Positions 18,828 to 28,325 are shown, counted from the stretch's first letter. The stretch is 64,000 nucleotides of DNA from a beta proteobacterium L13 (GCA_000335715.1 AMYZ01000005.1:62001-126000), one strand, 5' to 3'. The notes: generated by a model from the letters alone, not told the origin. Made by a program: numbers and translations.

Positions 18828-20300
18828 TCAGCGCTCTACCTTGTAACGCGGTGGCAGCAATAGTGCCGGTACTTCGCGCTGGCGTTGCGGCAGGATACGC
18901 CCGCCAATGCCCAGCTTCACCGTCTTGCGGCCTTCGCCTTCGTCGTGCGTATCGCGTGCGTCACGGCTATCCGCTGCATGGCGGCTATCGCGGCGCGGTT
19001 TGTCGCCATACAGCGACGGGCTGCGCTCGCCACGCTCCGCGCGTTCGCTGCGTCGTGGGGCATCGTTGCGCTCGGCACGGTCCGGGCGCTCGCTGCGTTC
19101 CGGGCGTTCGCTTCGCTCGCGACGCGGCGCACTATCGGCCTCATCGCGCGGCGGGCGCCCACCAAAACCTTCAGGCAGCGGCAGCGGCGGCAAGGTTTGG
19201 CGCGTCAGCTTTTCAATCGCCTCGTGCTGGCGCGTTTCGTCCGGGCTCATCAGCGAGATGGCCACGCCAGACGCACCGGCACGGCCGGTACGGCCGATAC
19301 GGTGCACGTAGTCTTCCGGCGAGTTCGGCATTTCGTAGTTCACCACGAATGGCAGCTCGGAAATGTCCAGACCACGGGCGGCCACGTCGGTGGCCACCAG
19401 TACTTTCACGTCGCCACTCTTGAAACGTTCCAGCGTTTCCAGGCGGGCACTCTGCGCCTTGTCGCCGTGGATGGCTTCGGCGGCGTGGCCATCGCGCTTC
19501 AGGTCGCGCGACAACTGGTCGGCAGAAATCTTGGTCTTGCAGAACACAATCACCTGGCTCATTTCGCGCTGGCGAATCAGGTGCGACAGCAAGGCGCGCT
19601 TGCGGAAACCGTCTACGGCAAACACCAGCTGCTCTACCTGGGCGTTGGTCGAGTTCTGGCGGGCCACTTCTACCGTTTGCGGGTCGCGCATGAAGTCTGC
19701 GGCCAACCTTTTGATCTCGGGCGCAAAGGTAGCGGAGAACAGCAGCGTCTGGCGCTCTTTGGGCAGCAGCGACATGATCTTGCGGATGTCCTGGATAAAG
19801 CCCATGTCCAGCATGCGGTCGGCTTCGTCCAGCACCAGCACGTCTACCTTGTTCAGCTGGATGGTTTTTTGCTGGATATGGTCCAGCAGGCGGCCCGGGG
19901 TGGCGATCACGATTTCGATACCACGGCGCAGCTCGGCTACCTGCGGGTCCATATTCATGCCACCGTACACGGTGGTCGTGCGTAGCGGCAGGTACTTGGT
20001 ATACGCCTTGGCATTCACGCCAATCTGGTCGGCCAGCTCACGTGTGGGCGACAGAATCAGCGCGCGCACCGGGTGCATGGCCGGCGATACGCTGGGGTTG
20101 GCAAACTTTTTCAGACGCTCCAGGATAGGCAGCAAGAATGCAGCAGTCTTGCCAGTACCGGTTTGGGCGGCAGCGAGCAAATCACGGCCGGACAACACCA
20201 GTGGAATGGCCTTGGCCTGGATGGGGGTAGCTTCCGAGTACCCCATTTCGTCGATGGCACGCAGGATTTCAGGTGCCAGGCCTAGCTCGGCAAACGACAT
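18828..20300 (-). CDS. rhlE: DEAD-box ATP-dependent RNA helicase, RhlE type
   Basis: 490 residues. All DEAD-box motifs are visible: Q motif near TPIQAKAIP, AQTGTGKTAAF (Walker A), PTRELADQI, VLDEADRMLDMGF (motif II), SATF, and the C-terminal VATDVAARGLDI and HRIGRTGR. It should unwind short RNA duplexes in ribosome assembly or RNA decay. The last ~110 residues form an Arg/Glu/Ser-rich disordered tail of repeated RSERPE-like units, typical of RhlE proteins and likely RNA-binding. The ATG at 20300 has GGAG eight bases upstream. An ATG 13 codons earlier lacks this. Confidence 0.93.
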   Translation of the reverse strand: MSFAELGLAPEILRAIDEMGYSEATPIQAKAIPLVLSGRDLLAAAQTGTGKTAAFLLPILERLKKFANPSVSPAMHPVRALILSPTRELADQIGVNAKAYTKYLPLRTTTVYGGMNMDPQVAELRRGIEIVIATPGRLLDHIQQKTIQLNKVDVLVLDEADRMLDMGFIQDIRKIMSLLPKERQTLLFSATFAPEIKRLAADFMRDPQTVEVARQNSTNAQVEQLVFAVDGFRKRALLSHLIRQREMSQVIVFCKTKISADQLSRDLKRDGHAAEAIHGDKAQSARLETLERFKSGDVKVLVATDVAARGLDISELPFVVNYEMPNSPEDYVHRIGRTGRAGASGVAISLMSPDETRQHEAIEKLTRQTLPPLPLPEGFGGRPPRDEADSAPRRERSERPERSERPDRAERNDAPRRSERAERGERSPSLYGDKPRRDSRHAADSRDARDTHDEGEGRKTVKLGIGGRILPQRQREVPALLLPPRYKVER

Positions 20301-20405
20301 GTCAGGAACTCCATCAGCCTTGCCCGCTTCATTGGGCAAAGCCGTTTATAAACGATTAAAAAGCGAAGCGCCGCCAGTGCCTGGCGGCGCATCATGCGTC
20401 CGGCA

Positions 20406-21323
20406 CTAGCCGAACAGGCTGACCACACTGATCAGCAGAATCACGAACAGCCACAGCAATACCGTGCGCCATACCAGACCAACCGCACTCTTCAGGTATT
20501 GCGGGTCGGCTTCATCCCCCACACCCAGCTCGGGGCGGAAATTGATGGTGTAGTTCTGGCGCAGCGGGTCGCCCAGCTTGACACCCAGCGCGCCGGCAGC
20601 AGAAGCCAGCAGAATACCGGTGGCGTAATTACCCCAGGTTTTCGCCTGCGAGCGCCAGCAGTAAACCGCGTCTTCAAAGTCGCCCATCACGGCAAAGCTT
20701 GCAGCAGTCAAACGTACAGGCAGCCAGTCCAGCCACTCCCCGGCACGGCCGGCAAAACGGCCGAACAGGTCATCCGCAGCACGGCCACCCCATTTCTGGG
20801 CCAGCAACTGGGTGAAACGGTACAGCACAGCCCCTGTGGGGCCAGGCAACAACACAAACCAGAACATGGTGCCAAACACGTGGCGGTAGCTGTCTACCAC
20901 CCCCTGTTCTATCGCCAGGCGGGATACTTCGCCAATGCTCAGCTCGGCAGTCGGCTGATTGGTCCAGCTAGCCAGTGCCTGCTTGGCCTCCAGCTCCTGG
21001 CCATCATTCAGTGCCAGGGAAATTTCAGAGAAGTAACTGGAGAAATGGCGAAAACCCATGGTCAGGTACAGCACCAGCACGTTCCAGACAAACCCCAGTA
21101 CCGGGCTGATCGCACACAACAGGTAAAACCCGCCGCCCGCCAGCAGCAACACAGGCAACATGGCTGCCAGCCAAGCCAGCACGCCATGACGGTTGTAACC
21201 CGCATTCAGGGTGCGCTCCAGATGGTTGGCGTAACGGATGAACAGCAACAACACCCGGTTACGGTTACCCAAGGGGCGGAATTGCTCCAGAACCAGCGCG
21301 GCGATAAGTGAAATCAGGGTCAT
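20406..21323 (-). CDS. CobD/CbiB-family membrane protein
   Basis: 305 residues with four to five hydrophobic segments. The sequence resembles the CobD/CbiB family (adenosylcobinamide-phosphate synthase), for example EWLDWLPVRLTAASFAVMGDFEDA. In Betaproteobacteria this branch is usually annotated only as CobD/CbiB family. No other cobalamin gene is in the window, so a role outside B12 synthesis is possible; compare the related AmpE proteins. Function uncertain. Confidence 0.75.
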   Translation of the reverse strand: MTLISLIAALVLEQFRPLGNRNRVLLLFIRYANHLERTLNAGYNRHGVLAWLAAMLPVLLLAGGGFYLLCAISPVLGFVWNVLVLYLTMGFRHFSSYFSEISLALNDGQELEAKQALASWTNQPTAELSIGEVSRLAIEQGVVDSYRHVFGTMFWFVLLPGPTGAVLYRFTQLLAQKWGGRAADDLFGRFAGRAGEWLDWLPVRLTAASFAVMGDFEDAVYCWRSQAKTWGNYATGILLASAAGALGVKLGDPLRQNYTINFRPELGVGDEADPQYLKSAVGLVWRTVLLWLFVILLISVVSLFG

Positions 21324-21398
21324 GGGTCTGCGGAAAGGTATTGGTTGTGGCCCGCGGAGGAAGATACCACAAAACCGTCATCAGGCGGGCAGCGGCGC

Positions 21399-21869
21399 TC
21401 AGGCCGACCCCAGGCGGCGGGAGCCACCTACACCGGAAGACAGGGTGCCGTGACGGCCATAGCCATCCACGCCTTGCATGGCACTACGAAGGGAGTCGAT
21501 AACTGCCGTGGCAAAACGCATACGCTCGTCGGCCATGCTGGCATTCAGGTCATTCAACGCTTTCAGCCGTAACAACGCCAGCTCCAGCGCCTGCCAGCAT
21601 TGCTGCACCTCTCCAGGAGCCTGCTGCAGCCAAGGCAGCCAGTCATCCTGCTGCGCCAACCCAGCCGCCTGCTGCAGTGCCAGGCGCTGCGCGCGCAACG
21701 CTGAAAGCTGCGTCAACTGCTGCATTTTTTGTTGCGCAAGCTCTTCGATCTGAAAAGCGTCCATACGCAAAATGGCCTGCTGTTCCTGCTGCAGTATCAA
21801 CTGCAACGCTTCCAGCAAGGCCATTTCAGACTGGCACGAGGCCAGGAATACCGCTACATCCATTTGCAT
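21399..21869 (-). CDS. flgN: Flagellar export chaperone FlgN
   Basis: 156 residues, almost entirely helical with long Gln/Leu-rich coiled-coil stretches, as in FlgN, the cytoplasmic chaperone for the hook-filament junction proteins FlgK and FlgL. Identification rests mainly on its position directly downstream of flgM plus size and composition. A second in-frame ATG lies two codons in. It ends the flgA-flgM-flgN group. Confidence 0.85.
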   Translation of the reverse strand: MQMDVAVFLASCQSEMALLEALQLILQQEQQAILRMDAFQIEELAQQKMQQLTQLSALRAQRLALQQAAGLAQQDDWLPWLQQAPGEVQQCWQALELALLRLKALNDLNASMADERMRFATAVIDSLRSAMQGVDGYGRHGTLSSGVGGSRRLGSA

Positions 21870-21899
21870 CTGTCCGGTTTACAACCCTGGCGTGCCAGT

Positions 21900-22202
21900 T
21901 TACCGCGCCAGCAGCTCCTGTGCAGAAGCAATCAGGCTGTCGGCGATCGCACCGGGGTTGATCTTGAACTCGCCGGCAGCGATGGCAGCCTTGATCGAGG
22001 CTACTTTGTCGGCATCGAAAGCCGGGGCAGCTGCTGCTGCCTGCTCCATGCCCTGCAGGCGGCTGGCAAACGGATTGATCGCAACGCTTTCACCGCCATC
22101 GGCACGCGAAGATGCCTTGGCACTTGCATCGCTTTCTTTCGGGCTGGTACGGCTTGGGGCAGCGTAGCTGGCTGCAACCTTGCCTGAGTTGTCGATTTTC
22201 AT
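21900..22202 (-). CDS. flgM: Anti-sigma-28 factor FlgM
   Basis: 100 residues. The N-terminal MKIDNSGK start and disordered Ser/Ala-rich half, followed by the C-terminal helical KVASIKAAIAAGEFKINPGAIADSLI, are diagnostic of FlgM. It binds and inhibits FliA until it is exported through the finished hook. A FliA-type promoter lies directly upstream, giving the usual autoregulatory loop. flgN follows 30 bases downstream. Confidence 0.94.
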   Translation of the reverse strand: MKIDNSGKVAASYAAPSRTSPKESDASAKASSRADGGESVAINPFASRLQGMEQAAAAAPAFDADKVASIKAAIAAGEFKINPGAIADSLIASAQELLAR

Positions 22203-22237
22203 GATTTACCTGCACTGCTTTTTATCGGTTATTTCTA

Positions 22238-22264
22238 TTATCGCCCGAAAAATCCGAAACTTGA
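22238..22264 (-). promoter_or_regulatory. FliA (sigma-28) promoter of flgM-flgN
   Basis: The minus strand reads TCAAGTTT, 11 bases, GGCGATAA. It matches the enterobacterial FliA consensus TAAAGTTT-N11-GCCGATAA with one mismatch in each box and exact spacing. It lies in the 70-base gap between the flgA stop and the flgM start, 36 bases before the flgM ATG. Confidence 0.8.
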
Positions 22265-22272
22265 CGCTTTTT

Positions 22273-22947
22273 TTAGGGCACGAATACCGAAACACTGCCA
22301 TCGGCTTCCACGATGCCAGAAACCACCTTGCCGTTACCAGCCCGCACATTCACGCGCTCGCCCACGCCAGCGTTACCCAGCGCGGTAGCGTCGCTGCCGA
22401 TGACGAAACCATCACCTTTTGCCTGCAGCCGCACCGGCTGATTCATTTTGACAACATAAGGCAGGCGCAGCTGCCCACCCTGCAGTACGGTACCCGCCGG
22501 CAAGGTAGCGGTCACCATGCGGCCGACCACTAGTTGCAAGTCGCGCAGCCCTTGCGATATCTGGTTTCGATTGATCGCTGCCAAACGGATATCTGCCGCC
22601 TGCAGCACCTCGCCACTACGTACCAGCCGTGTGGTCACGACCGCGACGGGCAACTCGCTGGCCGTGACAGGCAGCCGCAAAGTCCAGCCTGCTGCAGCAC
22701 AACTCACTTCCAGCTGGCTGCGCGGCGCGGTGCTGCCAGCAGGCCAGCCCGCCTGCAAGGCTTGCGGGCAATTGGGCATGGCAGCTTTCTGGCGCGGCGC
22801 AGCCAGGCGGTATGTATAACCGTCATCCCCCTTCTGGCTTTGCAGGAACACTTCTGCCGCCTTTTCTGGTAGCCGGATCTCGGCCGCCAACACAGTCGCC
22901 GCCAGCAAAAAGCTGCCTGGCAACCATAGAAGTTTGTGTCTATTCAT
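22273..22947 (-). CDS. flgA: Flagellar basal-body P-ring assembly chaperone FlgA
   Basis: 224 residues. A signal peptide (LLWLPGSFLLAATVLAAE) is followed by an N-terminal variable domain and a C-terminal SAF domain (VVTTRLVRSGEVLQAADIRL, GRMVTATLPAGTVL, DGSVSVFVP). It works in the periplasm to assemble the P ring. The ATG at 22947 starts MNRHKLLWLP. Upstream open frame to 23394 overlaps the divergent esterase gene and is rejected. The flgB-L genes are not in the window. Confidence 0.93.
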   Translation of the reverse strand: MNRHKLLWLPGSFLLAATVLAAEIRLPEKAAEVFLQSQKGDDGYTYRLAAPRQKAAMPNCPQALQAGWPAGSTAPRSQLEVSCAAAGWTLRLPVTASELPVAVVTTRLVRSGEVLQAADIRLAAINRNQISQGLRDLQLVVGRMVTATLPAGTVLQGGQLRLPYVVKMNQPVRLQAKGDGFVIGSDATALGNAGVGERVNVRAGNGKVVSGIVEADGSVSVFVP

Positions 22948-23097
22948 ATCCTGATTGTAACGCCAGTACAACAAACGGTCGGCAAATACGGTCTTATCGA
23001 ACAATTGTTTCAATTGATCGCAACAAACGAGCTTATGCTCTAAAAAACACAAAACACACACTGGCAGCACGCCAGACACAACACGAGGAGCTACACC

Positions 23098-25176
23098 ATG
23101 CGCACCACTCTCCGCGCCGCCGTCATGGCTGCCCTGCTTTCGCCTGCTGCTTTCGCTGGCGGCAGCTACAGCAATATCTATTTTTTTGGTGACAGCCTTA
23201 CCGACACTGGTGCCTTTGGTGGCCAGGCGATCCCGAATGGTTCCGGTGGTTTCATCATCCTGCCAGCCGATGCGCGCTGGACCACCAATAATGCGGCCAA
23301 CCACGCCAATATCCTGGCAGGCAAACTGGGGCTGAGCGTCAGCGCCAGTAATGCGGCCAGCGCACTGGGTACCAGCGGCAACAACTTCGCCCAAGGGGGC
23401 GCCCAGTCGGTTACCTACGCTACCGGCGCAACACTACCCAATAGCAGCAGTACACAAACCGCCGGCCCCGGCGGGCTGGATATCCGCGACCTGCCACAGC
23501 AAGTGCAAGACTATCTGTCCGCCAACGGCGGCAAAGCCAACCCGGATGCAGTGTACTTTGTCTGGAGTGGCGGCAACGACATTCCTACCGCCGCAGGTGC
23601 CAGCAGTAATGCCACTACCGTGGCGACCGCCGCCGCCAACAGCCTGGCCACCCAGATTGGCGTACTGAACAAGGCGGGTGCCAAACTGATCATCGCCCCC
23701 AACCTGCCTTCATTCGGCAATACCCCCGCGGCAATGTATGCGGTTATCGATGGGGCAACCACAGTCGAAAGTACCAGAAACACCCTGAAAGGTATCGTTG
23801 CTAACGTACTACGCAGCGAAGCCACGCCCACCTCCGCCTCGCAAACAGCCCTGACGAACAAGGCGCTGGCAGCACTGGCGGCAGCACTAAGTGGTGGCGC
23901 CACCAGCGGCAGCACATACGACAGTCGGCTAACCCAGGTCACCGACGGCTACAACACCAGCAAAACCGGCCTGAACAACCTGTCCACGCTCTATAACACC
24001 ACCGCTGATGGCGCCATCACCGCCACCGGAGCCAATGTTGTGCGCGCCAACGTCAACGCCCTGTTTGCCGAAGCACTGGCCAACCCGGCAGCCTATGGTA
24101 TCGACAACGTTACCGGCCCGGCATGCGGTACCACCTGGTCGCTGGTCTGCACCAGTGCCAATGTAAGCGGTACCCTGAGTTATCTGTTTGCCGACGACCG
24201 CCACCCCACACCAGCGGTACACGCCCTGCTGGGCAACTATTTTGCCAGCCTGCTGCAAGCGCCCTACTTTGCCGAAGCGCTAGCCAATGTACCGGCTACC
24301 GCCAGCAGCCGGCTGGGCAGCACACTGGATGCCCGCGCCCGTGCGCTGGACCATGAACAGCGCGCCGCGGGGACTGTCGGGGCATTCAGCAGCGCGAGCG
24401 GCGGCAAGCAAGACGTTGGCCGCAACGGTGAACAGGCCAAGGGCGAGCTGCTGACCGTGGGCGTGGACTACCAGTTCACCCCGTCCCTCAGCGTAGGCAT
24501 GGCCTTTACCCAGGGCAAGCTGGACACCAGCGTAGGCAGCCTGGGCAGCTACGACAGCCAGCACAGCCTGATGAGCGCCAGCGCCAACTACCGCAGCGGC
24601 GCGCTATGGCTGGATGGCGACGCCACCCTGGGCGTTGCCGATATCGATACACGCCGCGTGGCCGACCTGGGCAGCGTCAAGCGCCAGGAAACCGGCAGCA
24701 CGCGCGCCAACCACAACAGCCTGCGCCTGACCGCCGGCTACCGCATGCAGCAAGGCCAGCTGCGCACCGGCCCCTTTGCCGGCGTCGCCATGCAGCGCGG
24801 CCATGTGGCCGCCTTCAGCGAGCAAGCCAACCAGAGTACCAGCATGCGCTTTGGCAAACAGGTGCTGGACTCCACCGTCCTGCAGGCGGGCTGGGAGCTG
24901 CAAGCGTCACTGGGCAGCATCACCCCCTACCTGATGATCAGCATGAAGCAAGAACAGAACGACGACGCACGCATGCTGAGCAGCGGGGTATTCGGCACCC
25001 AGGGCGAGTTCACTGTCAGCGGCAGCCAGCCAGACCGCAGCTGGGCGGAATGGCAAACCGGCGCCACCGTATCGCTGGGTAAAGGCATGAATGGCTTTAT
25101 CCAGGCCAGCGGCAGCAGTGGCCAAAAAGGCGGCAACGGCACGCGCTACAACCTGGGTCTGGCCGCCAGCTTCTGA
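23098..25176 (+). CDS. GDSL esterase/lipase autotransporter (EstA-like)
   Basis: 692 residues. A signal peptide (cleavage after Ala20) leads into a GDSL hydrolase passenger: block I FFGDSLTDTG with nucleophile Ser33, block III WSGGNDIP, block V DDRHPTPAVH with catalytic Asp/His. From about residue 430 a C-terminal beta-barrel typical of autotransporters follows and ends with a terminal Phe (GLAASF), the outer-membrane assembly signal. It should be displayed on the cell surface and cleave acyl esters. GAGGAG precedes the start. It is divergent from flgA, and one uptake-like repeat lies directly after the stop codon. Confidence 0.94.
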   Translation: MRTTLRAAVMAALLSPAAFAGGSYSNIYFFGDSLTDTGAFGGQAIPNGSGGFIILPADARWTTNNAANHANILAGKLGLSVSASNAASALGTSGNNFAQGGAQSVTYATGATLPNSSSTQTAGPGGLDIRDLPQQVQDYLSANGGKANPDAVYFVWSGGNDIPTAAGASSNATTVATAAANSLATQIGVLNKAGAKLIIAPNLPSFGNTPAAMYAVIDGATTVESTRNTLKGIVANVLRSEATPTSASQTALTNKALAALAAALSGGATSGSTYDSRLTQVTDGYNTSKTGLNNLSTLYNTTADGAITATGANVVRANVNALFAEALANPAAYGIDNVTGPACGTTWSLVCTSANVSGTLSYLFADDRHPTPAVHALLGNYFASLLQAPYFAEALANVPATASSRLGSTLDARARALDHEQRAAGTVGAFSSASGGKQDVGRNGEQAKGELLTVGVDYQFTPSLSVGMAFTQGKLDTSVGSLGSYDSQHSLMSASANYRSGALWLDGDATLGVADIDTRRVADLGSVKRQETGSTRANHNSLRLTAGYRMQQGQLRTGPFAGVAMQRGHVAAFSEQANQSTSMRFGKQVLDSTVLQAGWELQASLGSITPYLMISMKQEQNDDARMLSSGVFGTQGEFTVSGSQPDRSWAEWQTGATVSLGKGMNGFIQASGSSGQKGGNGTRYNLGLAASF

Positions 25177-25195
25177 TGCGGCCAACCTTAGCCAC

Positions 25196-25223
25196 GCCCG
25201 CCGCTGTCTGGCGGGCTTTTTCT
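25196..25223 (+). terminator. Terminator of the esterase autotransporter gene
   Basis: GCCCGCC, seven bases, GGCGGGC and a T-rich run lie about 20 bases after the stop. Confidence 0.8.
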
Positions 25224-25240
25224 TTGCCGCGTCACCATAA

Positions 25241-25269
25241 AGAAAAACCCCTTCCGGCAGGAAGGGGTT
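25241..25269 (-). terminator. Terminator of thrC
   Basis: On the minus strand AACCCCTTCC, TGCC, GGAAGGGGTT is followed by TTTTT, 21 bases after the thrC stop. Confidence 0.9.
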
Positions 25270-25290
25270 GCGGGTTCAGCTTGCGGGTGC

Positions 25291-26697
25291 TCAGCCCAGC
25301 GCCTGACGTACGTAGGCCTTCACCGCATCGGCGTCGGCATTGAACACCGTTACCCGCTGCGGCAGGTCTTCCAGGCCCTCGAAGCCGGCTGGACGCGGTG
25401 CGTCGCGGTTCAGCGCCTCGCGGATGGTGTCGGCAAACTTGGCCGGCAGCGCGGTTTCCAGGCACACGATGGTCTCGCCCGGCAGGCGTACTTCGCGCGC
25501 CACCTTGATGCCGTCGGCGGTGTGGGTATCCACCACCACCTGGTCTTCGGCGTCCACGGTGCGGATGGTGGCCAGGCGGTCGGCGTGGCTGCTCTTGCCG
25601 GACACAAAACCGAACTGCTCGCGCATCTGCGCCAGTTTGTCGCCCAGGTCGAAACCGCGGCCGGCGTCCACCTCGGCCCACAGTGCTGCCACCGCAGCGC
25701 CGTCACGGCCCAGCAGGTCGAACACGAAACGCTCGAAGTTGGACGCCTTGGAGATATCCATCGACGGGCTGGACGTTACCCAGGTATTGGCGGTGCCACG
25801 CGGCTGGTAGCGGCCGGTCTTGAAGAACTCGTCCAGCACGTCATTTTCGTTGGTGGCCACGATCAGGCGCTGCACCGGCAGGCCCATCTGGCGGGCGATG
25901 TGGCCGGCGCAGACGTTACCAAAGTTGCCGGACGGCACGCAGAAGCTGACCTGCTCGTCGTTGCTGCGGGTGGCGTTGAAGTAGCCCTTGAAGTAGTACA
26001 CCACCTGCGCGACAACGCGCGCCCAGTTGATGGAGTTCACGGTGCCGATCTTGTACTGGCTCTTGAAGGCGTGGTCGTTCTGCACCGCCTTCACGATGTC
26101 CTGGCAGTCGTCGAACATGCCCTTGATGGCGATGTTGTGAATGTTGGCGTCCTGCAGGCTGTACATCTGCGCGCGCTGGAACGGGCTCATCAGGCCGTCC
26201 GGGCTCAGCATGAACACGTTGATGCCCTGCTTGCCGCGCATGGCGTACTCGGCCGCCGAGCCGGTATCGCCGGAGGTGGCGCCCACGATGTTCAGCTGTT
26301 CGCCCTTCTTGGCCAGTACGTACTCGAACAGGTTGCCCAGGAACTGCATGGCCATGTCCTTGAACGCCAGCGTCGGGCCGTTGGACAGCTCCAGGATCAC
26401 CAGGCCGTCGTGCAAGCGCTTCACCGGGGTGATGGCCTCGCTGCCGTATACCTCGGCGGTGTAGGTGCGGTCCAGGATGGCCTTGAGGTCGGCTTGCGGA
26501 ATATCGGTAGCAAACAGGCGGATGATCTCGAACGCCAGCTCGGCGTAAGACAGGTCGCGCCAGGCATCCAGCTGGGCGCGGCCAACCTGCGGGTAGCTTT
26601 CCGGCAAGGCCAGGCCGCCGTCCGGCGCCAGGCCCATCAGGATGGTGTCAGAAAACGAAAGCGGCGCCATGCCGCCACGGGTGCTGATGTATTTCAT
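25291..26697 (-). CDS. thrC: Threonine synthase
   Basis: 468 residues. A PLP enzyme converting O-phosphohomoserine to threonine. The N-terminus MKYISTRGG is typical, the PLP lysine sits in TLAFKDMAMQFLGN, and the phosphate-binding loop is GATSGDTGSAAEYA. The length fits the longer class of threonine synthases. It begins one base after the stop of the small lipoprotein gene, which in turn overlaps hom, so all three are one operon. Confidence 0.96.
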   Translation of the reverse strand: MKYISTRGGMAPLSFSDTILMGLAPDGGLALPESYPQVGRAQLDAWRDLSYAELAFEIIRLFATDIPQADLKAILDRTYTAEVYGSEAITPVKRLHDGLVILELSNGPTLAFKDMAMQFLGNLFEYVLAKKGEQLNIVGATSGDTGSAAEYAMRGKQGINVFMLSPDGLMSPFQRAQMYSLQDANIHNIAIKGMFDDCQDIVKAVQNDHAFKSQYKIGTVNSINWARVVAQVVYYFKGYFNATRSNDEQVSFCVPSGNFGNVCAGHIARQMGLPVQRLIVATNENDVLDEFFKTGRYQPRGTANTWVTSSPSMDISKASNFERFVFDLLGRDGAAVAALWAEVDAGRGFDLGDKLAQMREQFGFVSGKSSHADRLATIRTVDAEDQVVVDTHTADGIKVAREVRLPGETIVCLETALPAKFADTIREALNRDAPRPAGFEGLEDLPQRVTVFNADADAVKAYVRQALG

Positions 26698-26698
26698 G

Positions 26699-27022
26699 TT
26701 ATCGAACCAGTGTGTTCAGGCATTGCAGGCCCACATTGAGCAAACGGCCCTGCCAAGCAGGCTCGGCCAGAATGTCTTTGCCTTTGGCCGACACTTCCAG
26801 CAGCTCGCTGTTGCTCAGGCCGGACACCAGCTTGTCGCTGGCACAGCTGCAATAACCGTTGATCTTGCTTTGCGAGCTCAGCAAAGGCAGCAACGGCGTG
26901 CTGGCAATCTTGCTGCGGCACGCGTCGTTCAGCCGGTCCTGTGCCAGCTGGCGCGGAGCCAGCGTGGCGCAGCCCGCCAGCAGGCTGCTGGCGGCCAACA
27001 GGATAAGCAGGCGCTTAACCAT
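26699..27022 (-). CDS. Small lipoprotein of unknown function embedded in the threonine operon
   Basis: 107 residues. A lipoprotein signal with LAGC (Cys18) is followed by ~85 residues with four further cysteines, two of them close together in INGYCSCASDKLV. I do not recognise a family. The start overlaps the end of hom by eight bases, and the stop is one base before thrC, so it is translated with the pathway genes. That placement is unusual, because an exported lipoprotein has no obvious part in threonine synthesis. Confidence 0.8.
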   Translation of the reverse strand: MVKRLLILLAASSLLAGCATLAPRQLAQDRLNDACRSKIASTPLLPLLSSQSKINGYCSCASDKLVSGLSNSELLEVSAKGKDILAEPAWQGRLLNVGLQCLNTLVR

Positions 27023-28325
27023 TGAGCTCTTCCATGCGCAGGCGCACTACCTTGCCCGCGACGCTGTCCAGTGCCTCGATGGCGGCAATGGCGGCGTTGG
27101 CCGCTTTTTCCAGCACGCGGTGCGTGAGGATCACGATCTCGGCGGAGCCATCGGCAGCGGAGCCTTTCTGGATCAGCGCTTCGATAGAAATACCGTTCTC
27201 GGCCAGCAGGCGGGTAATGTCCGCCATCACGCCGGCGCGGTCGATAGCCTGGATGCGCAGGTAGTAGCTGCTCACCACCTCGCCCATCGGCAGGATAGGC
27301 AGGTCTTTGAGCTGGTCTGGCTGGAAAGCCAGGTGCGGTACGCGGTGTTCCGGGTCGGAGGTCAGCAGGCGGGCCACGTCGACAATATCGGCCACCACGG
27401 CCGACGCGGTCGGCAGTGCGCCGGCGCCCGGGCCGTTGAACAGCGCCTGGCCGATGGCGTCGCCACGCACCAGCACCGCGTTCATCACGCCGTTCACGTT
27501 GGCAATCAGCTGCTGCTCTGGGATCAGCGTGGGGTGCACGCGCAGCTCCACGCCCTGTTCGGTGCGGCGGGTCAGGCCCAGCAGCTTCACGCGGTAGCCC
27601 AGCTCTTCGGCGTACTGGATGTCCTTGCCGGCCAGCTGGCTGATGCCTTCCAGATAGCACTGGTCGAAGTGCATCGGGATACCAAAAGCAATGGCGGCCA
27701 TGATGGTGAGCTTGTGGCCGGCGTCGTGGCCTTCCACGTCAAAAGTAGGGTCAGCTTCGGCGTAGCCCAGAGCCTGTGCTTCTTTCAGCACATCGGCAAA
27801 GTCGGCACCCTTCTCGCGCATTTCGCTGAGGATGAAGTTGGACGTGCCGTTGATGATGCCGGCCAGCCATTCGATACGGTTGGCCGACAGGCCTTCGCGC
27901 AGCGCCTTGATGATGGGGATGCCGCCGGCTACAGCCGCTTCAAACGCCACCATCACGCCTTTTTCCTGCGCGCGGGCAAAAATCTCGTTGCCGTGTACCG
28001 CCAGCAGCTTTTTGTTAGCGGTGACCACGTGTTTGCCGTTGGCGATAGCCTGCAGCACCAGCTCTTTGGCCACGGTGTCACCACCGATCAGCTCGACCAC
28101 GATATCCACATCGGGGTGGTTGACCACGGCAAACGCATCGGCCACCACGGTGACGTCGGCGCCGACCAGCTCGCGGGCTTGCTCTACATTACGGCGGGAC
28201 GCAATGGTCAGGCGGATATCACGGCCGGCACGGCGGCTGATTTCTTCCGCGTTACGCTTCAATACGGTGGCGACACCGCCACCGACTGTTCCCACCCCCA
28301 TCAGGCCAATATTGATCGGCTTCAT
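27015..28325 (-). CDS. hom: Homoserine dehydrogenase
   Basis: 436 residues. It reduces aspartate semialdehyde to homoserine. The NAD(P)-binding GLMGVGTVGGGVATVL, the catalytic core NGTSNFILSEM and a C-terminal ACT domain (AIDRAGVMADITRLLAENGIS) are present, so threonine feedback is expected. It is the first gene of hom-lipoprotein-thrC. Confidence 0.96.
   Translation of the reverse strand: MKPINIGLMGVGTVGGGVATVLKRNAEEISRRAGRDIRLTIASRRNVEQARELVGADVTVVADAFAVVNHPDVDIVVELIGGDTVAKELVLQAIANGKHVVTANKKLLAVHGNEIFARAQEKGVMVAFEAAVAGGIPIIKALREGLSANRIEWLAGIINGTSNFILSEMREKGADFADVLKEAQALGYAEADPTFDVEGHDAGHKLTIMAAIAFGIPMHFDQCYLEGISQLAGKDIQYAEELGYRVKLLGLTRRTEQGVELRVHPTLIPEQQLIANVNGVMNAVLVRGDAIGQALFNGPGAGALPTASAVVADIVDVARLLTSDPEHRVPHLAFQPDQLKDLPILPMGEVVSSYYLRIQAIDRAGVMADITRLLAENGISIEALIQKGSAADGSAEIVILTHRVLEKAANAAIAAIEALDSVAGKVVRLRMEELNG

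Noticed and set aside
22273-23394. Extended FlgA of 373 residues
   Set aside because: The extra N-terminal part runs across the divergent esterase gene. The start at 22947 gives a proper signal peptide.
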